DNA of 64,000 nucleotides from positions 1 to 64,000 of the forward strand of contig NZ_JONS01000006.1 of assembly GCF_000711965.1 (NCBI RefSeq), written 5' to 3'. This stretch comes from Actinomyces israelii DSM 43320 (GTDB lineage: Bacteria > Actinomycetota > Actinomycetes > Actinomycetales > Actinomycetaceae). Under the pieces are notes generated by a model. The model saw only the letters and a program-made list of their open reading frames with translations, searched no databases and had not been told where the DNA came from. Within the stretch, counting starts at the first letter, position 1; every line of letters begins with the position of its first letter. The translations under genes were made by a program, and so were the position numbers. Shown here piece by piece: positions 33,124-44,669 of this stretch.

Positions 33124-33585
33124 TCAGTCGTCCGCCAGTGTGAGATGAATCCCACCGACGAGTGTCGCGGTCAGGTTGTAGAGGAACGCCGTCACCGTGG
33201 ACAGGGCGGTGGTCAGAGCCACGTTCACCACACCGATAATGGTGGCCATTGAGACCGTCTGCTTGAGGGCCAGGTACTGCAGGAGCGTCGTGTAGGCGTT
33301 GTTGTCGGTCTGCATGATCGTGCTGGCGAGCTCCTTGATGGTGGAGAACACGTGCAGGGCGTCGAGCATGTACCACACGAAGATGGCGGCGACCACGAAC
33401 ATAATGCCCGCCGCCACGCTCAGCATGAAGGAGACCTTCATGATCGACCAGGGATCGACACGGGTCAGGGACAGCCGGACACGTCGCGGACCGGCGATCG
33501 TCTTGGCTGACTTACTACCGGACTTCCCGGTGCTCTGGGAAGCGCTGTCTCCCCCCATGGGCGGGAAGGACTCCGACTGGCTCAT
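33124..33585 (-). CDS. DUF3566 family membrane protein
   Basis: A 153-residue protein of the actinobacterial DUF3566 family, almost always found next to gyrA. The core begins [42 protein letters not shown], giving the first of two membrane helices. The second is around [36 protein letters not shown] near the C-terminus. The first 35 residues are Ser/Gly-rich. It is thought to be part of the elongation/division membrane network, but no biochemical function is settled. It overlaps gyrA by 4 bp (ATGA) and is therefore cotranslated with it. Confidence 0.9.
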   Translation of the reverse strand: MSQSESFPPMGGDSASQSTGKSGSKSAKTIAGPRRVRLSLTRVDPWSIMKVSFMLSVAAGIMFVVAAIFVWYMLDALHVFSTIKELASTIMQTDNNAYTTLLQYLALKQTVSMATIIGVVNVALTTALSTVTAFLYNLTATLVGGIHLTLADD

Positions 33586-36251
33586 GCCTGGACCTCACTC
33601 TCGTCGTCGCCCGAGCCTACCGCCTCAGCCTCACCCGGCGCAGCGGTGTTGGCAACTGTCATAGCCGAGTCCTCTCCGGCGGGCTCCCCGGCCGCGGGCT
33701 CCCCACCCACAGCCCCGTCCCCAGCCCCGTCCCCGGCCGCGGGTCCGTCGCCCTCGAGCTCGCGCTCGGTACTGCGGGCCACGGCGATGATCCGGTCGCC
33801 GTCGTCGGGCTTGGCGAAGGTCACGCCCTGCGTGGCGCGCCCGGTGCGGGAGACCTCGGCCACGGCCGAGCGCACCACCTTGCCCGAGGCCATAATGCAC
33901 AGGACCTCGTCGCGGGGCGCGGTCACCAGCGCCCCGACCAGGTCGCCGCGTGCCTCGACGAGGTTGGCGACCTTGACCCCCAGTCCGCCGCGCCCCTTGG
34001 TGGGGTAGTCGGCGACGGCGGTGCGCTTGGCGTAGCCGCCCTCGGTGACGACGAACAGGTCGGCCTCGGCCCACTGCGGGTCGATCACGCCCATGGCCAG
34101 CAGTGAGTCGCCCTCCCGGAAGCGCATACCGGTGACGCCGGAGGTCGCCCGGCCGGTGGGCCGCAGGGTCTCGTCGTCGGCGTGGAAGCGCAGCGACTGG
34201 CCGTGGCGGGAGACGAGCAGGAGGTCCTGGCCGGCGCACAGCAGGGAGGCGGAGACGAGCTCGTCGCTGACCCCGTCCCCGTTCGCGCGCAGGTTGATGG
34301 CGATGACGCCGCCGGAGCGGTTGGAGTCGTACTCGCCCAGGCGGGTCTTCTTCACCAGGCCGCGGCGGGTGGCCAGGACCAGGTAGTCGGCCTGGCCGTA
34401 GTCGCCCAGCTCCATGACCTGGGCGATCTCCTCGCCGGGCTGGAAGGCCAGCAGGTTGGCCACGTGCTGGCCCTTGGCGTCGCGCCCGCCCTCGGGCAGC
34501 TCGTAGGCCTTGGCGCGGTAGACGCGGCCCAGGTTGGTGAAGAACAGCAGCCAGCGGTGGGTGGTGGTGACGAAGAAGTGGTCGACGACGTCGTCCTGGC
34601 GCAGCGCGGCGCCCCGGATGCCCTTGCCGCCGCGGTGCTGGGAGCGGTAGGCGTCGGTGCGGGTGCGCTTGGCGTAGCCGGAGCGGGTGATGGTGACCAC
34701 CACGTCCTCCTCGGGGATGAGGTCCTCCATGCTCATCTCCCCGTCGAAGGGCACGATGCGAGTGCGGCGCTCGTCGCCGTACCTGCTCACGATCTCGGCC
34801 AGCTCCTCGGAGACGATGGCGCGCTGGCGCTGCGGGGAGGCGATAATGTCGCGCAGGTCGATGACCCTGGCCCGCAGGTCCTCACTCTCCTGCTGGATCT
34901 TGAGGCGCTCCAGGGCGGCCAGGCGGCGCAGCTGGAGGGAGAGGATGGCCTCGGCCTGGGCCTCGTCGACGCCGAGCAGGCCCATGAGGCCGACCCGCGC
35001 CTCCTCGGTGGTGGGCGAGCGGCGGATGAGGGCGATGACGGCGTCCAGGGCGTCGATGGCCTTGAGCAGGCCCTCCAGAATGTGGAGGCGCTCCTCGGCC
35101 TTGCGCAGGCGGTAGCGCGAGCGGCGCACGATGACATCGATCTGGTGGGCGACCCAGTGGCGCACGAAGCCGTCCAGGCTCAGGGTGCGCGGCACCCCGT
35201 CGACCAGGGCCAGCATGTTGGCGGGGAAGTTGTCCTGAAGCTGGGTGCGCTTGTACAGGTTGTTGAGGACGACCTTGGCGACGGCGTCGCGCTTGAGGAC
35301 GATGACGAGCCTCTGGCCGGTCCGCCCGGAGGTCTCGTCGCGGATGTCGGCGATGCCGCCGACCTGCCCGTCGCGCACGAGCTGGGCGATCTTGTCGGCC
35401 AGGTTGTCGGGGTTGACCTGGTAGGGCAGCTCGGTGACCACCAGGCACTGGCGGCCCTGGATCTCCTCGACGCTCACCACGGCCCGCTGGGTGATGGAGC
35501 CGCGCCCAGTGCGGTAGGCGTCCTCGATGCCCCGGCGGCCCAGGATGGTGGCGCCGGTGGGGAAGTCGGGGCCGGGGATGCGCTCGATGAGAGCCTCCAG
35601 CAGCTCCTCGCGGGAGGCGTCGGGGTGCTCCAGGAACCACTGGACGCCGGCGGCGATCTCGCGCAGGTTGTGCGGGGGGATGCGCGTGGCCATGCCCACC
35701 GCGATGCCCTCGGAGCCGTTGACCAGGAGGTTGGGGAAGCGCGCGGGCAGGATGACCGGCTCCTGGTTGCGCCCGTCGTAGTTGTCCTGGAAGTCGACGC
35801 TCTCCTCGTCGATGTCGCGGACCATCTCCATGGCCAGCGGCGCCATCTTGCACTCGGTGTATCGGGGGGCGGCGGGCCCCAGGTTTCCCGGCGTGCCGAA
35901 GTTGCCCTGCCCGGCCACCAGCGGGTAGCGCAGCGACCACCACTGCACCAGGCGCGCCAGGGCGTCGTAGATGGCGGCGTCGCCGTGCGGGTGGTAGTTC
36001 CCCATGACCTCGCCCACGACGCGCGAGGACTTGGAGAAGGAGGCGCTGGGGCGGTAGCCGCCGTCGTACATGGCGTACAAGACGCGGCGGTGGACCGGTT
36101 TGAGGCCGTCGCGCACGTCCGGCAGGGCGCGCCCCACGATGACGCTCATGGCGTAGTCGAGGTAGGAGCGCTGCATCTCCATCTGGAGGTCGACCGGCTG
36201 GATGCGGTCGCGGGCGGGCTGCTCGAGCTCGGTGGTGGTCTCGTCGCTCAA
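33582..36251 (-). CDS. gyrA: DNA gyrase subunit A
   Basis: An 889-residue type IIA topoisomerase subunit that breaks and rejoins DNA to introduce negative supercoils. N-terminal winged-helix/tower region: [29 protein letters not shown]. The catalytic Tyr is in APRYTE. The quinolone region reads [12 protein letters not shown], with Ala at the position of E. coli Ser83, as in mycobacteria (Ala90), and Asp at the position of Asp87. The C-terminal pinwheel contains the GyrA box [10 protein letters not shown]. The last 60 residues are acidic and Ala/Gly-rich. Located downstream of gyrB with a 97-bp gap. Confidence 0.98.
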   Translation of the reverse strand: MSDETTTELEQPARDRIQPVDLQMEMQRSYLDYAMSVIVGRALPDVRDGLKPVHRRVLYAMYDGGYRPSASFSKSSRVVGEVMGNYHPHGDAAIYDALARLVQWWSLRYPLVAGQGNFGTPGNLGPAAPRYTECKMAPLAMEMVRDIDEESVDFQDNYDGRNQEPVILPARFPNLLVNGSEGIAVGMATRIPPHNLREIAAGVQWFLEHPDASREELLEALIERIPGPDFPTGATILGRRGIEDAYRTGRGSITQRAVVSVEEIQGRQCLVVTELPYQVNPDNLADKIAQLVRDGQVGGIADIRDETSGRTGQRLVIVLKRDAVAKVVLNNLYKRTQLQDNFPANMLALVDGVPRTLSLDGFVRHWVAHQIDVIVRRSRYRLRKAEERLHILEGLLKAIDALDAVIALIRRSPTTEEARVGLMGLLGVDEAQAEAILSLQLRRLAALERLKIQQESEDLRARVIDLRDIIASPQRQRAIVSEELAEIVSRYGDERRTRIVPFDGEMSMEDLIPEEDVVVTITRSGYAKRTRTDAYRSQHRGGKGIRGAALRQDDVVDHFFVTTTHRWLLFFTNLGRVYRAKAYELPEGGRDAKGQHVANLLAFQPGEEIAQVMELGDYGQADYLVLATRRGLVKKTRLGEYDSNRSGGVIAINLRANGDGVSDELVSASLLCAGQDLLLVSRHGQSLRFHADDETLRPTGRATSGVTGMRFREGDSLLAMGVIDPQWAEADLFVVTEGGYAKRTAVADYPTKGRGGLGVKVANLVEARGDLVGALVTAPRDEVLCIMASGKVVRSAVAEVSRTGRATQGVTFAKPDDGDRIIAVARSTERELEGDGPAAGDGAGDGAVGGEPAAGEPAGEDSAMTVANTAAPGEAEAVGSGDDESEVQA

Positions 36252-36348
36252 CGTGTGTCCTTTGGTGTCGTGAAGTCAGGGAGTCGATCGGTGCGTGCGC
36301 CCGACGGCGGGGGCCTGCCGGGCCGCCCGGGCCCGGCAGGCCGGGTCC

Positions 36349-38409
<2,061 letters not shown>

Positions 38410-38658
38410 GTGTCAGCTGCTCCTCTTTCTGTGCGCCGGGCGGTCCCGATCCCTCTGGACGCCAGCTGGCGGGCTCGGTCCCGCGGCGTGTAGGTGGGTA
38501 CCTGCGAATGGCCCAGGGCGCACCATGGGCGTTTCTGAGTCGATTCTAGCGTGAATCGGCATGGAAACCCTTGTCAGACGACGCCTGTCGGGCGTGTGCA
38601 ACGTCACCAGCGCAGTCACCAGCGCCCCATCCCGTGCGCCCGCCCCGCGACCCGCGCC

Positions 38659-38717
38659 TTGACAGGCACTCGGAGACGGGATAGTGATTCTCATACCATT
38701 AGGTTCGCCTAATCTCG
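38659..38717 (+). promoter_or_regulatory. Promoter region with DtxR/IdeR-type iron box
   Basis: TTAGGTTCGCCTAATCTCG at 38699-38717 matches the 19-bp DtxR/IdeR consensus TTAGGTTAGGCTAACCTAA at 14 positions, with the left half perfect. A TTGACA hexamer at 38659-38664 is a good -35 box, while the -10 box is less clear (TAGTGA at 38682-38687, 17-bp spacing). The box would cover the transcription start of the ECF operon, so iron-replete DtxR/IdeR should repress it. Confidence 0.65.
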
Positions 38718-38743
38718 ACCTAGAAGAAGGGTGGCCATCTCCC

Positions 38744-39427
38744 ATGTCCGCAGATCCCAAGACTCCCGCGACTCCCACTGCCTCCGCGACATCGACGCCC
38801 GCAGCCACGGGTACTGGGCCATCTGGGCCGTCGGGGTCCTCGGCCGGCCGCTCGCTCAAGCCGAAGGACCTCATTACCGTCGGCATCTTCACCGCCCTGT
38901 ACTTCGTCGTCTTCTTCGGCTTCGGCATGCTCGGCTTTTTCGGGCCCGCCGTTCACGCCGTCGGCATTGTGCTCGGCAGCCTCGCCAACGGCATCGTCTT
39001 CGCCCTCTACGTCACCCGCATCCGCAAGCCCGGAATGGTCTTCCTCACCGCCATCGTGTCCTCCCTGCTCATGGTGCTGACCGGCCACGCCTGGACCACG
39101 CTGCTCACGGCGGCCGTCTTCTCCGCGCTGGCCGAGCTCGTCCTGGCCGGCGGACGCTACCGCTCCGCCCGCGCCTCGGTGATCGCCTACGGCGTGTTCT
39201 CCCTGTGGGTCGCCGGCCCGATGCTGCCCCTGTACTTCCAGCACAACGCCTACATCGCCAACATCAGCAAGCAGATGGGCGAGGACTACGCCCGGGCCTG
39301 GGACACCCTGTTCTCCCCGACCTTCATGGCCGGGCTGCTCGTCCTCGTCTTCCTGGCCTCCTGCCTGGGCGGGCTGCTGGGTCAGAAGATGCTGCGCAAG
39401 CACTTCGTGCGCGCCGGCATCGCCTGA
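38744..39427 (+). CDS. ECF transporter S-component, Trep_Strep/MptS family
   Basis: A 227-residue membrane protein. After a Thr/Ser/Ala/Pro-rich start of about 45 residues, KPKDLITVGIFTALYFVVFF opens the Trep_Strep (MptS-like) S-component fold with five to six helices, and TGHAWTTLLTA and YGVFSLWVAGPMLPLYF are family landmarks. S-components capture the substrate for an energy-coupling-factor importer. The start ATG at 38744 follows AGAAGAAGG. The two downstream genes encode EcfT and a fused EcfA1-EcfA2. An iron box precedes it, and related streptococcal systems have been linked to iron or haem uptake, so iron complex or haem is the best guess for the substrate, unproven here. Confidence 0.85.
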   Translation: MSADPKTPATPTASATSTPAATGTGPSGPSGSSAGRSLKPKDLITVGIFTALYFVVFFGFGMLGFFGPAVHAVGIVLGSLANGIVFALYVTRIRKPGMVFLTAIVSSLLMVLTGHAWTTLLTAAVFSALAELVLAGGRYRSARASVIAYGVFSLWVAGPMLPLYFQHNAYIANISKQMGEDYARAWDTLFSPTFMAGLLVLVFLASCLGGLLGQKMLRKHFVRAGIA

Positions 39428-39428
39428 C

Positions 39429-40154
39429 ATGCAGATCCTCGCGGCCTCCGCGCACAGGGGGCGGCTCCGCCTCGACCCCCGCACCAAGCTCCTGCTCGTC
39501 ATGGTGGTCAACATTGCGGCCCTGACGCGGGTCGATCAGACGGCCTCCCTGGTGGCCTTCGTCTGCGCGGCCCTCCTGCTGGCCACCATCGGGTCATGGC
39601 GCGCCCTGGGAATCCAGGCCCTGATCTTCATGGTCTGCCGCGGCACCCAGCTCCTGGGAACGCAGGTCCTGGGCGGGCCGGTGTGGCACACCGTGGGGGC
39701 GGTCGGCTTCTTCATGGGCAACTTCGTCACGGTCCTGACCATGGGCGTCTACCTGGTGCGGTCCACGACCCCCTCCGAGCTCATCGAGGGTCTGCGCCGG
39801 CTGCGAGCGCCCGACGCCGTCGTCATCCCCCTGGCTGTCATGCTGAGGTTCTTCCCGACCCTGGCCGAGGAGCTCACCGCCGTCGTCCAGGCGGTCAGCC
39901 TGCGCCGTCTTCACACGAGCCAGTGGGGGTTCCTGCGCGAGCCGCTGACGACGGTGGAGCACATTATGGTGCCCTTCCTCGTCTCGGCGACCCGGATCGG
40001 CGACGAGCTGGCCGCCTCAGCGCTCACCCGGGGCCTGGGCGGGACACGCTCGCGCACCACCATCACCGACCTGCGCTTCCGCACATCCGATGTCGTGGGC
40101 CTGGCCATGTCCTTCCTCATTATGCTCGTCTTCGTCAGGGGGGTGATGTCATGA
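39429..40154 (+). CDS. ECF transporter transmembrane component EcfT
   Basis: A 241-residue protein of the CbiQ/EcfT family. About five helices are visible and the coupling motif appears near the C-terminal third: LEELTAVVQAVSLRR, where A-R-G-like motifs link to the ATPase, and SALTRGLGG. It transmits ATP hydrolysis to the S-component. The start lies one base after the S-component stop and the stop overlaps the next start (ATGA), so the three genes form a coupled operon. The second coupling motif here is ARG-like (ALTRG), as in other EcfT proteins. Confidence 0.9.
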   Translation: MQILAASAHRGRLRLDPRTKLLLVMVVNIAALTRVDQTASLVAFVCAALLLATIGSWRALGIQALIFMVCRGTQLLGTQVLGGPVWHTVGAVGFFMGNFVTVLTMGVYLVRSTTPSELIEGLRRLRAPDAVVIPLAVMLRFFPTLAEELTAVVQAVSLRRLHTSQWGFLREPLTTVEHIMVPFLVSATRIGDELAASALTRGLGGTRSRTTITDLRFRTSDVVGLAMSFLIMLVFVRGVMS

Positions 40155-41698
40155 CCGACGCGCCTGATACGACCGATGCCCCGACAGACATGATCGGCAT
40201 TGACCACGTGTCCTTCTCCTACGGCTCTGAGGACGCCGCCGAGAGTCTCAGGAGCATGGTGCTCGGGCTGGAGGACGTGAGCCTGCGCGTCTCACCGGGC
40301 GAGTGCGTTCTGCTGTGCGGCCCGAGCGGCTGCGGAAAGTCGACGCTGCTGCGCCTCATCAACGGCCTGGTGCCCAACTTCCACCCCGGCGCCCTCACCG
40401 GTGACGTGATGGTCGCGGGGATCAACGCCCCCGCCTCGCCGCTGGACGTGACCGGCCGGCGGGTCGCCACGGTCTTCCAGAACCCCCGCACCCAGTTCTT
40501 CACCTCCGAGGTGCGCAGCGAGCTCGCCTTCGGCCCGGAGAACTTCGGAATGGCCCCGGACACGATCCGTGCCCGCCTGGCCGTCTCGGCCAGGCGCACG
40601 GGAATCGACGACCTCCTGGACGCCGGCCTCTTCCGCCTCTCGGGCGGCCAGAAGCAGCTTGTGGCCTGCGCCTGCGCCATGGTCGTCGAGCCTCGGGTGC
40701 ACCTGTTCGACGAGCCCACCTCGAACCTGTCCGCGGAGTCGGTGGACCTTCTGCGCAGCGTGCTCTCCGACCTGCACGCCTCAGGCGCGACCATGGTCAT
40801 CGCTGAGCACCGCCTGTCCTACCTGCGCGGCATCGTGGACCGCGTGATCCTGCTCGACGGCGGCGGGATCGTGCGCGAGATGCCCGCCGAGCGCCTGTGG
40901 GCGATGAGCGAGCAGGAGCGCACCGGCCTGGGGCTGCGCTCGCTCCGCCCGGTGACGCCCATACGCCCCTCCGTCGTCCTGCACGACGCCGGCACCCACG
41001 ACGCCGGCACCGGCGGGGGCGAGGAGAGGCCGGGGACGAGCACGTCGGACGAGCCCGCCGGCGCGCCGTCGTCCCAGGGCGGGCTCGAGCTGGAGAACCT
41101 GCGCTTCTCCTACGGCTCCCACCGGGTTCTCGACATCCCGCGCCTCAGGCTGCCGCGCGGCCGGGTGACCGCGCTGGTCGGCCCCAACGGGGCCGGCAAG
41201 TCGACCCTTACGCGCGTGCTGGTCGGCCTGGAGCGGGCCAAAGGGGCGATCCGCCTGGACGGCCGGGTGCTGCGCGCCAAGGAGCGCACAAGGCTCGGCT
41301 ACGTCGTCATGCAGGACGTCCACCGCCAGCTCTTCGCCGCCGAGGTGCGCGAGGAGCTCGCCCTGGGCGTGCCCGCCGACAAGCTCGACGAGGACCGCAT
41401 TGAGCGTATCCTGGCCGACCACGGCCTGGCCGAGGTGGCCGGGCGCCACCCCATGTCGCTGTCGGGCGGTCAGAAGCAGCGCCTGGTGATCGCCGCCGCG
41501 CAGATGGTCGACAAGGAGGTCTACGTCTTCGACGAGCCCTCCTCGGGCCTGGACTACCGCCACCTGCGCTCCACGGCCCGCACCATCCGCGACCTCGCCG
41601 GGTCCAGCAAGGTGGTCGTCGTCGTCACCCACGACGAGGAGCTGCTGGACGCCTGCGCCGACAGCGTCGTTCAGATGCGCCCACTCGCCCCCGCCTGA
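40151..41698 (+). CDS. Fused ECF ATPase EcfA1-EcfA2
   Basis: A 515-residue protein with two complete ABC ATPase domains in one chain, as in some actinobacterial ECF systems. Domain 1 has Walker A GPSGCGKSTLL, signature LSGGQKQ and Walker B VHLFDEPTSNL. Domain 2 has GPNGAGKSTLT, signature LSGGQKQRL and Walker B VYVFDEPSSGLD. H-loop residues AEHR and THDEE follow. The linker of about 60 residues between them is Thr/Gly/Ala-rich. It powers the importer encoded by the two preceding genes, coupled through the ATGA overlap. Confidence 0.95.
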   Translation: MTDAPDTTDAPTDMIGIDHVSFSYGSEDAAESLRSMVLGLEDVSLRVSPGECVLLCGPSGCGKSTLLRLINGLVPNFHPGALTGDVMVAGINAPASPLDVTGRRVATVFQNPRTQFFTSEVRSELAFGPENFGMAPDTIRARLAVSARRTGIDDLLDAGLFRLSGGQKQLVACACAMVVEPRVHLFDEPTSNLSAESVDLLRSVLSDLHASGATMVIAEHRLSYLRGIVDRVILLDGGGIVREMPAERLWAMSEQERTGLGLRSLRPVTPIRPSVVLHDAGTHDAGTGGGEERPGTSTSDEPAGAPSSQGGLELENLRFSYGSHRVLDIPRLRLPRGRVTALVGPNGAGKSTLTRVLVGLERAKGAIRLDGRVLRAKERTRLGYVVMQDVHRQLFAAEVREELALGVPADKLDEDRIERILADHGLAEVAGRHPMSLSGGQKQRLVIAAAQMVDKEVYVFDEPSSGLDYRHLRSTARTIRDLAGSSKVVVVVTHDEELLDACADSVVQMRPLAPA

Positions 41699-41713
41699 GC
41701 CGCCCCGCGCCGT

Positions 41714-42301
41714 CTACCCGTAGGTGTCCCGGGGCCCGCGGCCGCCCCGGGCGGCGCCGAAGCGGCCGCTGCGCCAGGTCGGTCCGCCCGGGCCCATGAT
41801 CCGGATGTCGACCGCGCCGCCGCCGCGCCCCAGGGCCTCGGTCACCCGCCGCTCAATGGTGGGCAGGAGCAGGCGCAGCTGCTGCGCCCAGGCGCTGGAG
41901 GAGGCGCGCAGCGTCAGTCGTCCCGGCTCGAAGCTCTCGACGACGGCGTGCTCGGCGATCCGTGCCCCGACGATCTCCTGCCACCGCACCGACACCGAGG
42001 CCACGGCCAGGTGCCCGGCCCAGCCGTGTCTCTCGGCGTAGCGCCGCAGGTCGCTCTTGCCGGTGCGCGGGTCGAAGCGCGTCGGCCCGGGCCGGTCGCG
42101 CCCGGGCGGCAGGCCGGGGCCCCGGTCGCTCGGGTCGCCCTCGCCGGAGCCGCGCGCCGCGCGCCGGGCGTCCCAGGCGGCGACGCCGTCCTCACCCGAC
42201 GCCTGGCGCGACAGGGCCTTGCGGATCTCGCCCGCGTTCCACGCATGGCCCCGCTCCCGGGCCAGCGCCCGCATGGCCAGGGCGTCGCCCGCCTCAGCCA
42301 C
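41714..42301 (-). CDS. dciA: DciA-type protein (DUF721), replicative helicase loader candidate
   Basis: A 195-residue protein with the DUF721 domain (RYAERHGWAGHLAVASVSVRWQEIVGARIAEH, then SSAWAQQLRLLLPTIERRV) in its C-terminal half. The N-terminal 60 residues are Arg/Gly/Pro-rich. DciA loads or stimulates the DnaB helicase at the origin in bacteria that lack DnaC. The gene lies after recF, its ATG overlapping recF by 8 bp, as in mycobacteria and most actinobacteria. It is transcribed toward the ECF operon, which converges on it with only 15 bases between the two stops. Confidence 0.9.
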   Translation of the reverse strand: MAEAGDALAMRALARERGHAWNAGEIRKALSRQASGEDGVAAWDARRAARGSGEGDPSDRGPGLPPGRDRPGPTRFDPRTGKSDLRRYAERHGWAGHLAVASVSVRWQEIVGARIAEHAVVESFEPGRLTLRASSSAWAQQLRLLLPTIERRVTEALGRGGGAVDIRIMGPGGPTWRSGRFGAARGGRGPRDTYG

Positions 42302-43508
42302 GGCTGACTCCCGAGGCGGAGACCCGGTAGCGCGTGCCGGCCAGCGCGGCGGGCACGTCGTCGTCCACGGCCGCGGTCAGCAGCGCCTGCTGCGCCCCGG
42401 CGACGACGTCGGCCAGCGCCGCGCGCCGCCCGGCGTCCAGGGAGGCGAAGACGTCGTCGAGAATGAGTACCGGCTCCCCGTCGCCGCCGTAGGCATCGAC
42501 GTCGTGGCGCAGCATCTCGTAGGAGGCCAGCCGCAGCGCCAGCGCCAGGGACCACTGCTCGCCGTGGGAGGCGAAGCCCTTGGCGGGCAGGTCGCCCAGG
42601 TGGAGGATCAGGTCGTCGCGGTGCGCGCCGACCAGGTTGGCCCCCCGGTCGATCTCGCGGCCGCGCATCCCGGCCATGGCCGTCTCCAGGCGCGCGGCGG
42701 TGGTGGCGACGTCGGCCAGCTCGGCCTCAGCAGCCGTGGCCGCCTCGTCGCGCGGACCGGGCTCCGGGCGGCCCTCGTGGAGCAGCAGGCTGGAGCGGTA
42801 GGACAGGCGCGCGGCCGACTGGCCCTGGCTGACCCGCTCGTAGGAGGCGGCCGCCCACGGGCGCAGCCGGGCGACGACGTCGGTGCGCGCGGCCATGAGC
42901 CGGGCGGCGGCGGCGGCCAGCTGGGCGTCCCACACCTCCAGGCTGGAGATCATGGAGGCCGGCACGCCCCCGGACCGGCGGGCGGCGCGGGCCGCCTTCA
43001 GCAGGCTGGCGCGCTGGGAGAGGATCTTGTCGTGCTCGGCGCGCACCCCGGCCAGCGCGGGGCGCAGGGTCACGGCCAGGTCGTCCAGGAAACGACGGCG
43101 CACCCCCGGCTCCTCGCGCACCAGGGCGAGGTCCTCTGGGGCGAAGACGACGGCGCGCAGGATGCCCAGCAGGTCGCGGGGCCGCGCGGCGCCGCGGTTG
43201 AGCCGGGCGCGGTTGGCCCTGCCGGCGATGATCTCTATCTCCAGGACGCTGGGTCGCCCGCCGTGGACGACCTTGGCCCGCACGACCGCTCCGCCGGGCT
43301 GCGGCTCGCCCGGCGGGGCACGGCGCACCAGGGCGGTGTCCGCGCCGGCCCGGTGGCTGGAGAGGGTCGACAGGTAGGCGACCGCCTCGACGAGGTTGGT
43401 CTTGCCCTGCCCGTTGGGCCCGATGAAGGCCGTGGGGCCGGGCTCCAGGGCGAGGACGAGCTCGTCGTAGGAGCGGAAGTCACTGAGTGCAAGGTCTGAG
43501 ACGTACAC
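42294..43508 (-). CDS. recF: DNA replication/repair protein RecF
   Basis: A 404-residue SMC-like ATPase. Walker A is FIGPNGQGKTNLVEAVAYLS near the N-terminus, the ABC signature region is LVGAHRDDLILHLGDLPAKGFASHGEQWSLALALRLA, and Walker B is PVLILDDVFASLD. RecF helps load RecA at gapped DNA through RecO/RecR. It lies 27 bp downstream of dnaN and overlaps the DciA gene, in the order standard for actinobacteria. Confidence 0.97.
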   Translation of the reverse strand: MYVSDLALSDFRSYDELVLALEPGPTAFIGPNGQGKTNLVEAVAYLSTLSSHRAGADTALVRRAPPGEPQPGGAVVRAKVVHGGRPSVLEIEIIAGRANRARLNRGAARPRDLLGILRAVVFAPEDLALVREEPGVRRRFLDDLAVTLRPALAGVRAEHDKILSQRASLLKAARAARRSGGVPASMISSLEVWDAQLAAAAARLMAARTDVVARLRPWAAASYERVSQGQSAARLSYRSSLLLHEGRPEPGPRDEAATAAEAELADVATTAARLETAMAGMRGREIDRGANLVGAHRDDLILHLGDLPAKGFASHGEQWSLALALRLASYEMLRHDVDAYGGDGEPVLILDDVFASLDAGRRAALADVVAGAQQALLTAAVDDDVPAALAGTRYRVSASGVSRG

Positions 43509-43535
43509 AGGCGTCCACGGTCGCGCCCGTCCCGC

Positions 43536-44669
43536 TCAGGCGCCGAACCGGATCGGCATGAGCAGGTAGCGGAAGGACGCGTCCTCCTCGCCGTCAATGG
43601 CGCTCATGCCGGTCAGGACCGCGGGCTTGGACGGGTGGGTGAAGTCGATCTTGACGTAGGGCTGCGTGATCGCGCCGAGGCCGTCAACCAGGTAGCTGGG
43701 GTTGAAGGCGGTGGTGATGTCCTCGCCCTCCAGGTGGGCCATGAGCTGCTCGGAGGCCTGGGCGTCGTCGCCCTGACCGGCGTCCAGCGCCAGGTTGCCG
43801 TCGGTGAAGGCCATGTGGATGGGTGTGGAGCGGTCGGCGACCAGGCTGACCCGGCGCACTGCGCCTATGAGCTCCTCGCGCCCCACGGTGGCGTGGATGG
43901 TTGTGGACTCCGGGAACAGCCGCAGCACCGGCGGGTAGTCGCCGTCGGTGAGCAGGCTGGTGGTGCGGCGCCCGCCGGCCTCGAAGCCGATGAGGCTGGA
44001 GGTCGCCGAGTCGGGGTCGGTCAGCGCCACCGTCACCTTGCCGGTGGAGGTCAGCGACTTGGCGACGTCGGACAGGGTGCGGGCCTTGAGCAGCGCGTGC
44101 GTCGTCAGGCCGGCGTCCTGCGGGGACCAGGTCATCTCGCGCACCGCCAGGCGGTAGCGGTCGGTGGCCATGAGGGTCAGGGACTCGCCGTCGACGTCCA
44201 TCTGCACACTGGTGAGCAGGGGGAGGGTCTCGTCGCGCGAGGCGGCGATGGAGACCTGGGCGACCGCCTGGGCCAGGTCATGGGCCTCGACCGTGCCGGC
44301 CACCCCGGGCATGACCGGCAGGGCGGGGTAGTCGTCGGCGGCCATGGCGGCCAGGGAGAAGTGCGCGGCGCCGCAGGAGACGGTCACCTTGGTTCCCTCG
44401 ACCTCCATGTCCACGGGCTTGGAGGGCAGGGCCTTAGCGATGTCGGCCAGCAGACGGCCCGAGACCAGGACGACACCCTCCTCCTCGACGTCGGCGGCGA
44501 CCTCGCACCGCGCCGAGACCTCGTAGTCGAAGGAGGCCAGGATGAGGGAGGCGGGCGTGGCCTCCAGGCGCACACCGGCCAGGACAGGAACGGGCGGGCG
44601 AACGGGCACCGAGCGGGCGGTCCAGGTGACGGCCTCCGCCAGGACGTCGCGGTCGACCCTCAGCTTCAT
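43536..44669 (-). CDS. dnaN: DNA polymerase III beta sliding clamp
   Basis: A 377-residue processivity clamp. It starts MKLRVDRDVLAEAVTWTARSVPVRPPVPVLAGVRLEA, and a Phe/Asp/Tyr pattern of three repeated domains follows. The C-terminal YLLMPIRFGA closes the third domain and includes the motif MPIR. Dimeric clamps tether polymerase III and other replication proteins to DNA. The ATG at 44669 is preferred over an upstream frame start 96 bp earlier because the clamp homology begins at MKLRVDR, and GGAGGCGCC precedes it. Confidence 0.98.
   Translation of the reverse strand: MKLRVDRDVLAEAVTWTARSVPVRPPVPVLAGVRLEATPASLILASFDYEVSARCEVAADVEEEGVVLVSGRLLADIAKALPSKPVDMEVEGTKVTVSCGAAHFSLAAMAADDYPALPVMPGVAGTVEAHDLAQAVAQVSIAASRDETLPLLTSVQMDVDGESLTLMATDRYRLAVREMTWSPQDAGLTTHALLKARTLSDVAKSLTSTGKVTVALTDPDSATSSLIGFEAGGRRTTSLLTDGDYPPVLRLFPESTTIHATVGREELIGAVRRVSLVADRSTPIHMAFTDGNLALDAGQGDDAQASEQLMAHLEGEDITTAFNPSYLVDGLGAITQPYVKIDFTHPSKPAVLTGMSAIDGEEDASFRYLLMPIRFGA

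Noticed and set aside
38682-38743. A GTG start at 38684 for the S-component gene
   Set aside because: It would begin within the putative promoter and iron box, and lacks a ribosome site. ATG at 38744 follows AGAAGAAGG and begins just before the family's Thr/Ser-rich leader.
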